Source: Crossaster papposus (taxonomy: Eukaryota > Echinodermata > Asteroidea > Velatida > Solasteridae). From it: a stretch of 64,000 nucleotides of DNA. Under the pieces are notes generated by a model, which had not been told where the DNA came from, made no database searches, and saw nothing but the letters and a program-made list of their open reading frames with translations. The position numbers and the translations under genes are program-made. The stretch is taken from positions 1 through 64,000 of the forward strand of contig JBAIAA010000649.1 of the NCBI GenBank assembly GCA_037893245.1. Direction: 5' to 3'. Positions 34,452-49,112 of the stretch are shown here, one piece after another (the first letter of the stretch is position 1; each line of letters opens with the position of its first letter).

Positions 34452-36360
34452 GTTTGAATAATGGTTAAAATGAATAATCTGTTGATGTGTGTGGCGAAGT
34501 TTGCTGAAATCACTTTATAACCGGTGTATTTAATCAGCTTCATGCTAGGAACAATTTGACGGGAAGAAAAAATTATGACGTCACCAGACCGGAAGTTAGA
34601 ATGAAAAGACTCTTTTTCCTTTGAAAATTCCTAAAAAATTAAACTTGACAGATACAATCTTGATTTTTGCTGTAAAGGTTAATGTAAAAGTAGTTCTCGA
34701 ACTTCCCTGTGTTTTGGGGCAAAAAACGAACTTGAACATACCCTGCGGCACCCTTGAAATGTAATCGTTTTGGCCTAGGTGCAAAAAGCATTGACCCCTT
34801 ACGTGTGCGTGCCACACGTACAATATACATGCTAGTACATGTACGTATACACCGATAGTGCATTATGTATTGAGCGAATGTATCACCACTGACATCGTTC
34901 GTGCAAGCACATTTACGCTCACCCAAGATGACACTAGCCGCCAACCTGTGAAACAGGATGACGTCATCAAGTTGCCCATGAGGAAGGGCGCCGCGTACGA
35001 CAGGTAGGTAAACACGCTTTCGGCTACGCAGAATCCAACCCCGTAGACTTTGTAAACGTTGCTTGCACAATTCAAAGCACTTTTAACGGAAAAACAAAGT
35101 CGTATTTCCATAAACTCGACCCAGGTGAAGACCCAATAGTGAACTCCAGTCTCGCCGACAGACACCACGAGGAAGACGTCATCAGGCCCACGTGACCTTA
35201 TCTGAAAGGTGCAATTGATTTAATCTTGGAAAATCAATAAAACATCAACCGCAAAAGACCGAAACTTGAATTTTGTGGCAATTAATCAAATAATCCAGGA
35301 TCTTCATTTTATCTCCTGTGCGTGAAATCACGTGACCTTTCCTTCCGGTCAAAACCGGAAGTGCCTTATAATTTGAATGTGAAAAATGATATGAACTTAC
35401 TTTTAAGGATGTTATTGTCTGGCTAGAATAAACTTTTCAAAAAAATTCCGGCGACGTCATAACATGTTATAGCGCCCTCTAGCGGCAGGTTGAAAATGGT
35501 TAAAATGATTAATCTGTTGATGTGTGTTGCAAAGTTTGCTGAAATAACTTTATAACTGGTGTATATAATCAGCTTCATGCTTAGAGCATATTGGGAAGGA
35601 GAAATATTTATGACGTCACCAAACCGGAAGTTACAATAAAAAAATCCTTTAAACTTTAAAAAGTCGCTTAAAAATCAACCGCTATAGATATAATCCAGAT
35701 GTTCGCTTCAAATAGCAAAGTTAAGACTGATCTCGAGTTTCTGTTAATTACGTCACAATGACGTCATCAAGTGTCAGATTACAAGCAACCAAATATTTCT
35801 AAATTTAATCTTTGAAAATCAATATAAAATCAACTGTAAGAGATCTGATTTAGATTTTTAAGGAAATTGATAGATTAATCCATGGTCTTCATAATTTGTA
35901 TTACATGCAAAAAGACTTGACACTTCCTTCCGGTCCAAACCGGAAGTGCCTTATAATTTAAAAGTGGAAAACGATGCTAACTTACTTTCAACGATGTTAG
36001 GCGCTGGCTAGGTTGTAAGTAACAAAAAAGTTAACAGTGACTTCATAAAATGTTAAAGCGCCCTCTAGCGTCATGTTGACAAATGTTACGTCATATTACG
36101 ATTATATTTGAATTATTACGTTTTTAGACGTTGAAGGCATATCTCAGCAACGGATCGTGTTAACATAACACCTCATTTTGTGTTGTTAGGTGATAGATAG
36201 TTGCACAAAAAGTTCACAAACGTGTGACGTCATCGTTTAAAACAGTTTTAATTCATTTTACTCTGTTTAAATTAACTTAAATTAGTTTTCAATGATTTTA
36301 AATTGTTTTGATGGTTTAAAAGTTCAATTTTTAAAATATTTAATAAAAACAAATTGTGAA

Positions 36361-36406
36361 TGCGAAAAAGCCCTATGTTCTGTTCCTCGAACAGACGTAG
36401 TTCTAG
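36361..36406 (+). terminator. Helentron-type 3' end: inverse motif, hairpin, CTAG (example, unit 1)
   Basis: TGCGAAAAAGCC at 36361-36372, a hairpin at 36373-36400 (TCTGTTC-CTC-GAACAGA core extended by CTATG/CGTAG), two bases, and CTAG at 36403-36406. In rolling-circle elements this structure marks the end of replication of the transposed strand. It is not a transcription terminator call. Confidence 0.65.
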
Positions 36407-38256
36407 TTTTTCTTCTTTTCTTTTAGTAACCTAAACCCCATAGACTTTGTACACGTTTTTTCTGCCCGTCACTTTTAATAGAAAACAAAGTCGTATTTAC
36501 ATAAAACTTAACCCAGGTGAAGACCCTATAGTGAACTCGTGTCTCGCAGAAATACGTCACGGTGAGGTCATCAGGGGTCACGTGACGTCATATTAAAGGT
36601 GTAATTGATTTAATCTTTGAAATTCAATAACAAATCAACCGCAAAAGACCGAAACTTGATTTTTGTGGCAATAGATAGAATAATCCAGGATCTTGATTTT
36701 ATCTCACGTGTGTGAAATCACGTGACCCTTCCTTCCGGTCTAAACCGGAAGTGCCTCATAATTTGAAAGTGAAATATGATATGAACTTACTTTCAACGAT
36801 GTTAGTGTCTGGCTACAATGTATTTTTCAAAAAAAATATTGGTGACGTCATAACATGTTATAGCGCCCTCTAGTGGCAGTTTGAAAAATGGTTAAAATGA
36901 ATAATCTGTTGATGTGTGTGGCGAAGTTTGCGGAAATCACTTTATAACCGGTGTATTTAATCCGCTTCATGCTAGGAACAAGTAGACGAGAAGAAAAAAT
37001 TATGACGTCACCAGACCGGAAGTTACAATGAAAAGACTTCTTTTCCTTTGAAAATTCCTAAAAAATTAAACCTGACAGATATAATCTTGATTTTTGCTCT
37101 AAAGGTTAGTGTAAAAGTAGTTCTCGAACTTTCCTGTGTTTTTTGGCAAAAAACGAACTTGGACATACCCTGCGGCACCCTTGAAATTTAATCGTTTTGG
37201 CCTAGGCGCATAAAGCATTGACCCCTTATATGTGCATGGCACACGTATAATAGGGGTGTACATGCTTGTATATGTACGTACGTATACACTGATAGTGTAC
37301 TATGCATTGAGCGAATGTACCACTACTGACATCGTACGTGCATGCAAATGTACGCTCACCCAAGAGGACACTAGCCTCCAACAAGCGAAACAGGATGACG
37401 TCATCAAATTGCCTATGGGGAAGGGCGCCGTGTGCGACAGGTAGGTAAACAGGCTCTCGGCTACGCAGAATCCAATCCCATAGACTTTGTAAACGTTGTT
37501 TGCACAATTCCAAGCACTTTTAACGAAAAACAAAGTCGTATTTCCATAAAACTTAACCCAGATGAAGACCCTATAGTAAACTCGTGTCTCGCAGACATAC
37601 GTCATGGTTACGTCGTCAGGGGTCACGTGACGTCATCCTAAAGGTGTAATTGATTTAATCTTTGAAAATCAATAACAAATCAACCGCAAAAGACCGAAAC
37701 TTGGATTTTGTGGCAATTGATAGAATAATCCAGGATCTTCAATTTATCTCGTGTGCATAAAATCACGTGACCCTTCCTTCCGGTCCAAACCGGAAGTGCC
37801 TTATAATTTAAAAGTGGAAAACGATGTAAACTTACTTTAAACGATGTTAGGCGCTGGCTAGGTTGTAAGTAACAAACAAGTTAACGATGACTTTATAAAA
37901 AGTTATAGCGCCCTCTAGCGGCATGTTGACAAGTGTTACGTCATATTACAATTACATTTGAATTATTACGTTTTTAGACCTTTAAGCCACATCTTAGCAA
38001 CGGAACGTGATAACACAACACATCTTGTTGTATTGTTAGGTGATAGATAGTTGCACACAAAGTTCACAAACGTGTGACGTCATCGTTTTAATTAGTTTGA
38101 AATAATTGTAATCTGTTTAAATTAACTTAAATTCGTTTTCAATGATTTTAAATTGTTTTGATGTTATAAAAGTTCAATTTAAAAAAAAATGTAATCTAAA
38201 AAATTGGGAATGCGAAAAAGCCCTATGTTCTGTTCCTCGAACAGACGTAGTTCTAG
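36407..38256 (+). repeat. Array unit 2
   Basis: About 1.85 kb. Same head and tail as unit 1 but lacking the last internal module and the 5' GGCTTTTTCGCA. Hairpin of the CTATG/CGTAG type. Confidence 0.75.
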
Positions 38257-39611
38257 TTTTTTTCTTTTTTTCTTTTAGTAACCTAAACCCCATAGACTTT
38301 GTACACGTATTTTCTGCCCGTCACTTTTACCAGAAAACAAAGTCGTATTTCCATAAAACTTAACCCAGGTGAAGACCCTATAGTGAACTCGTGTCTCGCA
38401 GAAATACGTCATGGTGACGTCATCAGGGGTCACGTGACGTCATTTTAAAGGTGTTATTAATTTAATCTTTGAAATTCAATAACAAATCAACCGCAAAAGA
38501 CCGAAACTTAATTTTTGTGGCAATAGATAGAATAATCCAGAATCTTCATTTTATCTCGTGTGCGTGAAATCACGTGACCCTTCCTTCCGGTCTAAACCGG
38601 AAGTGCCTTATAATTTAAAACTGAAAAATGATATGAACTTACTTTCAACGCTGTTAGTGTCTGGCTAGATTGTATTTAACAACAAAAATACCGGCGACGC
38701 CATAACATGTTATAGCGCCCTCTAGCGGCAAGTTGAAAAATGGTTAAAATGAATAATCTGTTGATGTGTGTGGCGAAGTTTGCTGAAATCACTTTATAAC
38801 CGGTGTATATAATCAGCTTCGTGCTAACAACATATTGAGAAAGAGATTTATTGATGACGTCACCAAACCGGAAGTTACAATGAAAAGACCTTAAAACCTT
38901 AAAACGTCGCTTAAAAATCAACCGCGATATATATAATCCAGATTTTTGCTTTAAATAGCAAAGTTAAGACAGCTCTCGAGCTTTCTGTTAATTACGTCAC
39001 GATGACGTCATCAAGTGTCAGATTACAAGCAACCAAATATTTATAAATTTAATCTTTAAAAATCAATATAAAATCAACTGTAAGAGATCTGATTTAGATT
39101 TGTAGGGGGATTGATAGATTAATCCATGGTCTTCATAATTTGTATTACATGCAAAAAGACCTGACACTTCTTTCCGGTCCAAACCGGAAGTTTCTTATAA
39201 TTTAAAAGTAAAAAACGATGTGAACTTACTTTCAACGATGTTAGGAGCTGGCTAGATTGTAAGTAACAAAAATGTTAACAGTGACTTCATAAAATGTTAA
39301 AGCGCCCTCTAGCGTCATGTTGACAAATGTTACGTCATATTACGATTATATTTGAATTATTACGTTTTTAGACGTTGAAGGCATATCTCAGCAAAGGATC
39401 GAGTTAACATAACACCTCATTTTGTGTTGTTAGTTGATAGATAGTTGCACAAAAAATTCAGAAACGTGTGACGTCATCGTTTTAATCAGTTTGAATTTAT
39501 TTTAATCTGTTTAAATTAACTTAAATTCGGTTTTTTTTAAAACAAATACTATAAAAAAATGCGAAAGTGAAAAAGCCCTATGTTCTGTTCCTTGAACAGA
39601 CGTAGTTCTAG
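38257..39611 (+). repeat. Array unit 3
   Basis: About 1.36 kb, the shortest unit. The second head module is missing. The hairpin loop reads CTT instead of CTC. Confidence 0.75.
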
Positions 39612-42388
39612 TTTTTTTCTTCTTCTTCTTCTTTTTTCTTTTCTTTTAGTAACCTAAACCCCATAGACTTTGTACACGTTTTTTCTGCCCGTCACTTTTA
39701 ATAGAAAACAAAGTCGTATTTACATAAAACTTAACCCAGGTGAAGACCCTATAGTGAACTCGTGTCTCGCAGAAATACGTCATGGTGACGTCATCAGGGG
39801 TCACGTGACGTCATCTTAAAGGTGTAATTGATTTAATATTTGAAATTCAATAACAAATCAACCGCAAAAGACCGAAACTAAATTTTTGTGGCAATCGATA
39901 GAATAATCCAGGATCTTAATTTTATCTCGTGTGCGTAAAATCACGTGACCCTTCCTTCCGGTCTAAACCGGAAGTGCCTCATAATTTAAAAGTGAAAAAT
40001 GATATGAACTTACTTTCAACGATGTTAGTGTCTGGCTACAATGTATTTTTCAAAACAAATATTGGTGACGTCATAACATGTTATAGCGCCCTCTAGTGGC
40101 AGTTTGAAAAATTGTTAAAATGAATAATCTGTTGATGTGTGTGGCGAAGTTTGCTGAAATCACTTTATAACCGGTGTATTTAATCAGCTTCATGCTAGGA
40201 ACAAGTTGACGGGAAGAAAAAATTATGACGTCACCAGACCGGAAGTTAGAATGAAAAGACTCCTTTTCCTTTGAAAATTCCTAAAAAATTAAACCTGACA
40301 GATACAATCTTGATTTTTGCTCTAAAGGTTAATGTACAAGTAGTTCTCGAACTTCCCTGTGTTTTGGGGCAAAAAACGAACTTGAACATACCCTGCGGCA
40401 CCCTTGAAATGTAATCGTTTTGGCCTAGGTGTAAAAAGCATTGACCCCTTACGTGTGCATGGCACACGTATAATATACATGCTAGTACATGTACGTATAC
40501 ACTGATAAGGTATTATGTATTGAGCGAATGTATCACCACTGACATCGTTCGTGCAAGCACATGTACGCTTACCCAAGAGGACACTAGCCGCCAAACTGTG
40601 AAACAGGATGACGTCATCAAATTGCCCATGGGGAAGGGCGCCGCGTACGACAGGTAGGTAAACACGCTTTCGGCTACGCAGAATCCAACCCCGTAGACTT
40701 TGTAAACGTTGCTTGCACAATTCAAAGCACTTTTAACGGAAAAACAAAGTCGTATTCCCATAAACTTGACCCAGGTGAAGACCCAATAGTGAACTCCAGT
40801 CTCACCGACAGACACCACGAGAAAGACGTCATCAGGGCCACGTGACCTTATATTAAAGGTGCAATTGATTGAATCTTTGAAAATCAATAAAACATCAACC
40901 GCAAAAGACCGAAACTTGAATTTTGTGGCAATTAATAGAATAATCCAGGATCTTCATTTTATCTTCTGTGTGTGAAATCACGTGACCCTTCCTTCCGGTC
41001 AAAACCGGAAGTGCCTTATAATTTGAAAGTGAAAAATGATATGAACTTACTTTTAACGATGTTATTGTCTGGCTAGAATAAACTTTTCAAAAAAATTCCG
41101 GCGACGTCATAACATGTTATAGCGCCCTCTAGCGGCAGGTTGAAAATGGTTAAAATGATTAATCTGTTGATGTGTGTTGCGAACACTGACCTCTATACAT
41201 GGACAGATCATCATTGTTCTATTTTGAAGTCGGCATGCGGAGAAGTGCAACATGGCGGGCCCACGACGTCACTCTGTGAGCCAATGAAATGTCTAGGTGT
41301 TGGTACGATACGTATTACGTAATGTTTATAAATACAAAACGTACAGAGTAAATCCACTAACCTCTACACCTGGACATTTCATTGGCTCACAGCAGTGACG
41401 TCTCGGGTCCGCCATGTTGCACTTCCAGTTCGCGCCGACTTCAAGTGTTAGCACAGCAGAATATGGACAATGATCCGTCCAGGTGTAGAGGTCAGTGGTT
41501 GCGAAGTTTGCTGAAATAACTTTATAACCGGTGTATATAATCAGCTTCATGCTTAGACCACATTGGGAAGGAGAAATATTTATGACGTCACCAAACCGGA
41601 AGTTACAATACAAAATCCTTTAAACTTTAAAAAGTCGCTTAAAAATCAACCGCTATAGATATAATCCAGATTTTTGCTTCAGATAGCAAAGTTAAGACTG
41701 ATCTCGAGTTTCTGTTAATTACGTCACAATGACGTCATCAAGTGTCAGATTACAAGCAACCAAATATTTCTAAATTTATTCTTTGAAAATCAATATAAAA
41801 TCAACTATAAGAGATCTGATTTAGATTTTTAAGGAAATTGATAGATTAATCATGGTCTTCATAATTTGTATTACATGCAAAAAGACCTGACACTTCCTTC
41901 CGGTCCAAACCGGAAGTGCCTTATAATTTGAAAGTTGAAAATGATATGAATTTACTTTCAACGATGATAGTCTCTAGGTAGCCTGCACTCTACAAACAAA
42001 GTTACCGGTGACGTCATAAATTGTTATAACGCCCTCTAGTGACAGGTTGAAAAATGTTTAAAATGAATAATCAGTTCATTTTTGTGGCGAAGTTTGCTCA
42101 AATCGCTTTATAATTGGTATTTATAATCAGCATCTTGTTAGGAACAAGTTGGCGGATAAAAACAAAATAAAATGACGTCACTAGACCGGAAATTACAATT
42201 AAAAAACCTTTAAACATTTCTGAAAATTAACCGCGAGAGATATAATCCAATTAATAATTTAAAATTTGCAGTTTTGAAAAAATTAAAGTAAAGAAATTTA
42301 TTAAATGAAATCATAAATGTAATGAACAATACAACAAAAAAATGCGAAAAAGCCATATGCTCTGTTCCTTGAACAGACATATCTCTAG
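39612..42388 (+). repeat. Array unit 4, carrying a hAT-type MITE
   Basis: About 2.78 kb. Ends with the ATATG/CATAT hairpin variant. Carries the 314-bp MITE at 41184-41497. Nearly identical to unit 8, including the MITE. Confidence 0.75.
41184..41497. mobile_element. hAT-type MITE in unit 4
   Basis: 314 bp. TIRs CACTGACCTCTA-x-AC-x-TGGAC at both ends, with long inner homology. The 8-bp target duplication GTTGCGAA (41176-41183 and 41498-41505) fits the hAT superfamily. The uninterrupted site reads GTTGCAAA in unit 1. No coding capacity. Confidence 0.85.
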
Positions 42389-43803
42389 TTTCTTCTTCTT
42401 CTTCTTTTTTCTTTTCTTTTAGTAACCTAAACCCCATAGACTTTGTACACGTTTTTTCTGCCCGTCACTTTTAATAGAAAACAAAGTCGTATTTACATAA
42501 AACTTAACCCAGGTGAAGACCCTATAGTGAACTCGTGTCTCGCAGAAATACGTCATGGTGACGTCATCAGGGGTCACGTGACGTCATCTTAAATTTGTAA
42601 TAATTTAATATTTGAAAATCAATAACAAATCAACCGCAAAAGACCGAAACTTGATTTTTGTGGCAATAGATAGAATGACCCAGGATCTTCATTTCATCTC
42701 GCGTGCGTGAAGTCACGTGACCTTTCCTTCCGGTCCAAACCGGAAGTGCCTTATAATTTAAAACTGGAAAATGATATGAACTTACTTTCAACGATGTTAG
42801 TGTCTGACTAGAATAAACTTTTCAAAAAAATTACCGGCGACGTCATAACACGTTATAGCGCCCTCTAGCGGCAGGTTGAAAAATTGTTAAAATGCATAAT
42901 TTGTTGATGTGTGTGGCAAAGTTTGCTGAAATAACTTTATAACCGGTGTATATAATCAGCTTCATGCTTAGACCACATTGGGAAGGAGAAATATTTATGA
43001 CGTCACCAAACCGGAAGTTACAATACAAAATCCTTTAAACTTCAAAAAGTCGCTTAAAAATCAACCGCTATAGATATAATCCAGATTCTTGCTTCAGATA
43101 GCAAAGTTAAGACTGATCTCGAGTTTCTGTTAATTACGTCACAATGACGTCATCAAGTGTCAGATTACAAGCAACCAAATATTTCTAAATTTATTCTTTG
43201 AAAATCAATATAAAATCAACTATAAGAGATCTGATTTAGATTTTTAAGGAAATTGATAGATTAATCATGGTCTTCATAATTTGTATTACATGCAAAAAGA
43301 CCTGACACTTCCTTCCGGTCCAAACCGGAAGTGCCTTATAATTTGAAAGTTGAAAATGATATGAATTTACTTTCAACGATGATAGTCTCTAGGTAGCCTG
43401 CACTCTACAAACAAAGTTACCGGTGACGTCATAAATTGTTATAACGCCCTCTAGTGACAGGTTGAAAAATGTTTAAAATGAATAATCAGTTCATTTTCGT
43501 GGCGAAGTTTGCTCAAATCGCTTTATAATTGGTATTTATAATCAGCATCTTGTTAGGAACAAGTTGGCGGATAAAAACAAAATAATATGACGTCACTAGA
43601 CCGGAAATTACAATTAAAAAACCTTTAAACATTTCTGAAAATTAACCGCGAGAGATATAATCCAATTAATAATTTAAAATTTGCAGTTTTGAAAACATTA
43701 AAGTAAAGAAATTTATTAAATGAAATCATCAATGTAATGAACAATACAACAACAAAATGCGAAAAAGCCATATGCTCTGTTCCTTGAACAGACATATCTC
43801 TAG
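42389..43803 (+). repeat. Array unit 5
   Basis: About 1.41 kb. Its right 0.85 kb is almost identical to the right end of unit 4, so it looks like a deletion derivative of a unit-4-like copy. ATATG/CATAT hairpin. Confidence 0.75.
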
Positions 43804-46614
43804 TTGGCTTTTTCGCAATTTTGCGAAAAAGCCTTTGTTTTTGTTCTGATTTTTTTTTTTCTTCTTCTTTTTTTTTTTTTTTTTCTTTTCTTTTAGTAAC
43901 CTAAACCCCATAGACTTTGTACACGTTTTTTCTGCCCGTCACTTTTAATCGAAAACAAAGTCGTATTTACATAAAACTTAACCCAGGTGAAGACCCCATA
44001 GTGAACTCGTGTCTCGCAGAAATACGTCATGGTGACGTCATCAGGGGTCACGTGACGTCATCTTAAAGGTGTTATTGATTTAATCTTTGAAATTCAATAA
44101 CAAATCAACCGCAAAAGACCGAAACTAAATTTTAGTGGCAATAGATAGAATAATCCAGGATCTTAATTTTATCTCGTGTGCGTGAAATCACGTGACCCTT
44201 CCTTCCGGTCTAAACCGGAAGTGCCTCATAATTTGAAAGTGAAAAATGATATGAACTTACTTTCAACGATGTTAGTGTCTGGCTACAATGTATTTTTCAA
44301 AAAAAATATTGGTGACGTCATAACATGTTATAGCGCCCTCTAGCGGCAGTTTGAAAAATTGTTAAAATGAATAATCTGTTGATGTGTGTGGCGAAGTTTG
44401 CTGAAATCACTTTATAACCGGTGTATTTAATCAGCTTCATGCTAGGAACAAGGTGACGGGAAGAAAAAATTATGACGTCACCAGACCGGAAGTTAGAATG
44501 AAAAGACTCCTTTTCCTTTGAAAATTCCAAAAAAATTAAACCTGACAGATACAATCTTGATTTTTGTTCTAAAGGTTAATGTAAAAGTAGTTCTCGAACT
44601 TCCCTGTATTTTGGGGCAAAAAACGAACTTGAACATACCCTGCGGCACCCTTGAAATGTAATCGTTTTGGCCTAGGTGCAAAAAGCATTGACCCCTTACG
44701 TGTGCATGGCACACGTATAATATACATGCTAGTACATGTACGTATACACTGATAGTGTATTATGCATTGAGCGAATGTATCACCACTGACATCGTTCGTG
44801 CAAGCACATGTACGCTCACCCAAGCGGACACTAGCCGCCAACCTGTGAAACAAGATGACGTCATCAAATTGCCCATGGGGAAGGGCGCCGCGTACGACAG
44901 GTAGGTAAACACGCTTTCGGCTACGCAGAATCCAACCCCGTAGACTTTGTAAACGTTGATTGCACAATTCAAAGCACTTTTAACGGAAAAACAAAGTCGT
45001 ATTCCCATAAACTTGACCCAGGTGAAGACCCAATAGTGAACTCCAGTCTCGCCGACAGACACCACGAGAAAGACGTCATCAGGGCCACGTGACCTTATCT
45101 TAAAGGTGCAATTGATTTAATCTTTGAAAATCAATAAAACATCAACCGCAAAAGACCGAAACTTGAATTTTGTGGCAATTAATAGAACAAAATCCAGGAT
45201 CTTCATTTTATCTCGTGTGCGTGAAATCACGTGACCCTTCCTTCCGGTCTAAACCGGAAGTGCCTCATAATTTGAAAGTGAAAAATGATATGAACTTACT
45301 TTCAACGATGTTATTGTCTGGCTAGAATAAACTTTTCCAAAAAATTCCGGCGACGTCATAACATGTTATAGCGCCCTCTAGCGGCAGGTTGAAATTGATT
45401 TCTATATTTAATCTTTTAAAATCTTTATAAAATCAACTATGAAAGATCTGAGTTCGAATTTTACGCGATTTTATAGCATAATCGAGCGCCTTCATATTTA
45501 TGAACTCATGTCTCGCAGAAGGACGCCATTATGACGTCATCAGGGGTCACGTGACGTCATCTTAAAGGTGCAATAGATTTAATTTTTGAAAATCAATAAA
45601 TCAACAGCAAATGCCCTGAACTTGAAGTTTGTGGCGATTGATAGAATAATTCAGGATCTTTATTTTATCGCCCGGGCGTAAAATCACTTGGCCCTTCCTT
45701 CCGGTCCAAACCGGAAGTGCAATACAACAAGCAGCGGCCTAGAGCTGAATATCTTAAAGCCGTGCACCAATTTTCCAGAGGAGCACGTACTGAATACAGG
45801 AACTTGTGTGTAGTAATTATACATTTCAAATGGGGGTCGGGGTAGTACCCAGGGGCGCACATATATCTCCAACGGGAAGGAAGGACGTCCTCCGTAGTTA
45901 CGCCACCACTACAGCTATATACCAAGGGGTGTCAATCATATACTTTCATTAAAACAATTTATTTCAAAAAAATTCCAATTTATTTCCAATAAGTTTTTGA
46001 GCTGTACGCCTATTTGTATCCTTTATTTGATCCTTGGACGTGTGTGACTTCGTAATGACGTCATCAAAAACATAACTTTAAAAAATAAACAAAAGAATAG
46101 GTCCGATCGTCATGAAACTTGAGAAGTTAGATACGATCATTGGTACGCAAAACCGAAGTGACGTATTACTGACGTTATCAATTCATTTTTAATGAATTTT
46201 TCTTTCTTTCTAATTTTATTCCACTTAAAAAATTCACACTTCCTTTGATCAGATTGACTGCAGACTTGGCACAGACCAATATCATAGTGACAATATGTGA
46301 ATTGACACGTATTGTCGTGGTGACGTCATCAGGGGGCATGTGACGTCATGAACTTTGATTTTGTTTACATGCGTTTATATTCGTTTTATTTTATTTTCAA
46401 TTCTTTAAAAATGTTTTTAATAGTTTAAATTCGTTCAAAATCATTTAAATTTGATTTAATCTGTTTAAATTCATTTTAATCTGTTTCAATTCAGTTAAAT
46501 TCGTTTTGAATGTTTTTTAAGGTATAATAGTTTAATTTCTTGAAAACTAAATCTAAACAAAATGTACATGCGAAAAAGCCCTATGTTCTGTTCCTCGAAC
46601 AGACGTAGTTCTAG
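43804..46614 (+). repeat. Array unit 6, with full 5' end
   Basis: About 2.8 kb. Begins with one copy of the GGCTTTTTCGCA palindrome directly after CTAG-TT. The right third diverges from the other units and includes an unrelated block at about 45722-45950. Confidence 0.75.
45722..45950. other. Unassigned block inside unit 6
   Basis: From 45722 the sequence leaves the unit consensus right after CCGGAAGTGC. It is GC-richer (GGGGGTCGGGGTAGTACCC near 45830) and returns to AT-rich unit-like sequence after 45950. No matching inverted ends. Origin unknown. Confidence 0.45.
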
Positions 46615-49112
46615 TTGGCTTTTTCGCAATTTTGCGAAAAAGCCTTTGTTTTTGTTCTGATTTTTTTTTTTCTTCTTCTTCTTTTTTCTTTTCTTTTAGT
46701 AACCTAAACCCCATAGACTTTGTACACGTTTTTCCTGCACGTCACTTTTAGTAGAAAGCAAAGTCGTATTACCATAAAACTTAACCCAAGTGAAGACCCT
46801 ATAGTAAGCTCGTGTCTCGCCGAAAAACGTCATGGTGACGTCATCAGGGGTCACGTGACGTCATCTTAAATGTGTAATTGATTTAATCTTTGAAAATCAA
46901 TAAAAAATCAACCGCAAAAGACCGAAACTTAATTTTTGTGGCAATAGATAGAATAATCCAGGATCTTAATTTTATCTCGTGTGCGTGAAATCACGTGACC
47001 CTTCCTTCCGGTCTAAACCGGAAGTGCCTCATAATTTGAAAGTGAAAAATGATATGAACTTACTTTCAACGATGTTAGTGTCTGGCTAGAATAAACTTTT
47101 CAAAACAAATATTGGTGACGTCATAACATGTTATAGCGCCCTCTAGCGGCAGTTTGAAAAATTGTTAAAATGAATAATCTGTTGATGTGTGTGGCGAAGT
47201 TTGCCGAAATCACTTTATAACCGGTGTATTTAATCAGCTTTATGCTAGGAACAAGTTGACGGGAAGAACAAATTATGACGTCACCAGACCGGAAGTTAGA
47301 ATGAAAAGACTCTTTTTCCTTTGAAAATTCCTAAAAAATTAAAGTTGACAGATACAGTCTTGATTTTTGCTGTAAAGGTTAATGTAAAAGTAGTTCTCGA
47401 ACTTCCCTGTGTTTTGGGGCAAAAAACGAACTTGAACATACCCTGCGGCACCCTTGAAATGTAATCGTTTTGGCCTAGGTGCAAAAAGCATTGACCCCTT
47501 ACGTGTGCATGCCACACGTATAATATACATGTACATGCTGGTACATGTACGTATACACCGATAGTGCATTATGTATTGAGCGAATGTATCACCACTGACA
47601 TCGTTCGTGCAAGCAGTGATACGCTCACCCAAGAGGACACTAGCCGCCAACCTGTGAAACAGGATGACGTCATCAAATTGCCCATGGGGAAGGGCGCCGC
47701 GTACGACAGGTAGGTAAACACGCTTTTGGCTACGCAGAATCCAACCCCGTAGACTTTGCAAACGTTGCTTGCACAATTCAAAGCACTTTTAACGAAAAAA
47801 CAAAGTCGTATTCCCACAAACTTGACCCAGGTGAAGACCCAATAGTGAACTCCAGTCTCGCCGACAGACACCACGAGGAAGACGTCGTCAGGGCCACGTG
47901 ACCTTATCTTAAAGGTGCAATTGATTTAATCTTTGAAAATCAATAAAACATCAACCGCAAAAGACCGAAATTTGAATTTTGTGGCAATTAATAGAATAAT
48001 CCAGGATCTTCATTTTATCTCCTGTGCGTGAAATCACGTGACCCTTCCTTCCGGTCTAAACCGGAAGTGCCTTATAATTTGAAAGTGAAAAATGATATGA
48101 ACTTACTTTTAACGATGTTATTGTCTGGCTAGAATAAACTATTTAAAAAAATTCCGGCGACGTCATAACATGTTATAGCGCCCTCTAGCGGCAGGTTGAA
48201 AATGGTTAAAATGATTAATCTGTTGATGTGTGTGGCAAAGTTTGCTGAAATAACTTTATAACTGGTGTATATAATCAGCTTCATGCTTAGACCATATTGG
48301 GAAGGAGAAATATTTATGACGTCACCAAACCGGAAGTTACAATAAAAAAATCCTTTAAACTTTAAAAAGTCGCTTAAAAATGAACCGCTATAGATATAAT
48401 CCAGATTTTTGCTTCAAATAGCAAAGTTAAGACTGATCTCGAGTTTCTGTTAATTATGTCACAATGACGTCATCAAGTGTCAGATTACAAGCAACCAAAT
48501 ATTTATAAATTTAATCTTTGAAAATCAATATAAAATCAACTGTAAAAGATCTGATTTAGATTTTTAAGGAAATTGATAGATTAATCCATGGTCTTCATAA
48601 TTTGTATTACATGCAAAAAGACCTGACACTTTCTTCCGGTCCAAACCGGAAGTGCCTTATAATTTAAAAGTGGAAAACGAGGCTAACTTACTTTCAACGA
48701 TGTTAGGCGCTGGCTAGGTTGTAAGTAACAACAAAGTTAACAGGGACTTCATAAAATGTTAAAGCGCCCTCTGGCGTCATGTTGACAAATGTTACACCAT
48801 ATTACGATTATATTTGAATTATTACGTTGTTAGACGTTGAAGGCATATCTCAGCAACGGATCGTGTTAACATAACACCTCATTTTGTGTTGTTAGGTGAT
48901 AGATAGTTGCACAAAAAGTTCACAAACGTGTGACGTCATCGTTTTAATCAGTTTTAATTCATTTTACTCTGTTTAAATTAACTTAAATTAGTTTTCAATG
49001 ATTTCAAATTGTTTTGATGGTTTAAAAGTTCAATTTTTAAAATATTTAATAAAAACAAATTGTGAATGCGAAAAAGCCCTATGTTCTGTTCCTCGAACAG
49101 ACGTAGTTCTAG
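46615..49112 (+). repeat. Array unit 7
   Basis: About 2.5 kb with a single 5' palindrome. Layout follows unit 1 throughout. CTATG/CGTAG hairpin. Confidence 0.75.

Larger units (their letters stand above)
33961..36406 (+). repeat. Array unit 1
   Basis: About 2.4 kb after the five-copy 5' block. Contains two head-type modules (34007 and 35037, each with a GACTTTGTA-x-ACG start and a CRE/E-box block) and three copies of the CTTCCGG-ACCGGAAG palindrome with a following CCCTCTAG motif. The terminal hairpin is 36373-36400, of the CTATG/CGTAG type. Confidence 0.75.

Noticed and set aside
36373..36400. Hairpins before CTAG as transcription terminators or tRNA-like structures
   Set aside because: The fixed position just before CTAG at each unit joint, and the inverse motif upstream, fit rolling-circle element ends better. 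There is no cloverleaf.
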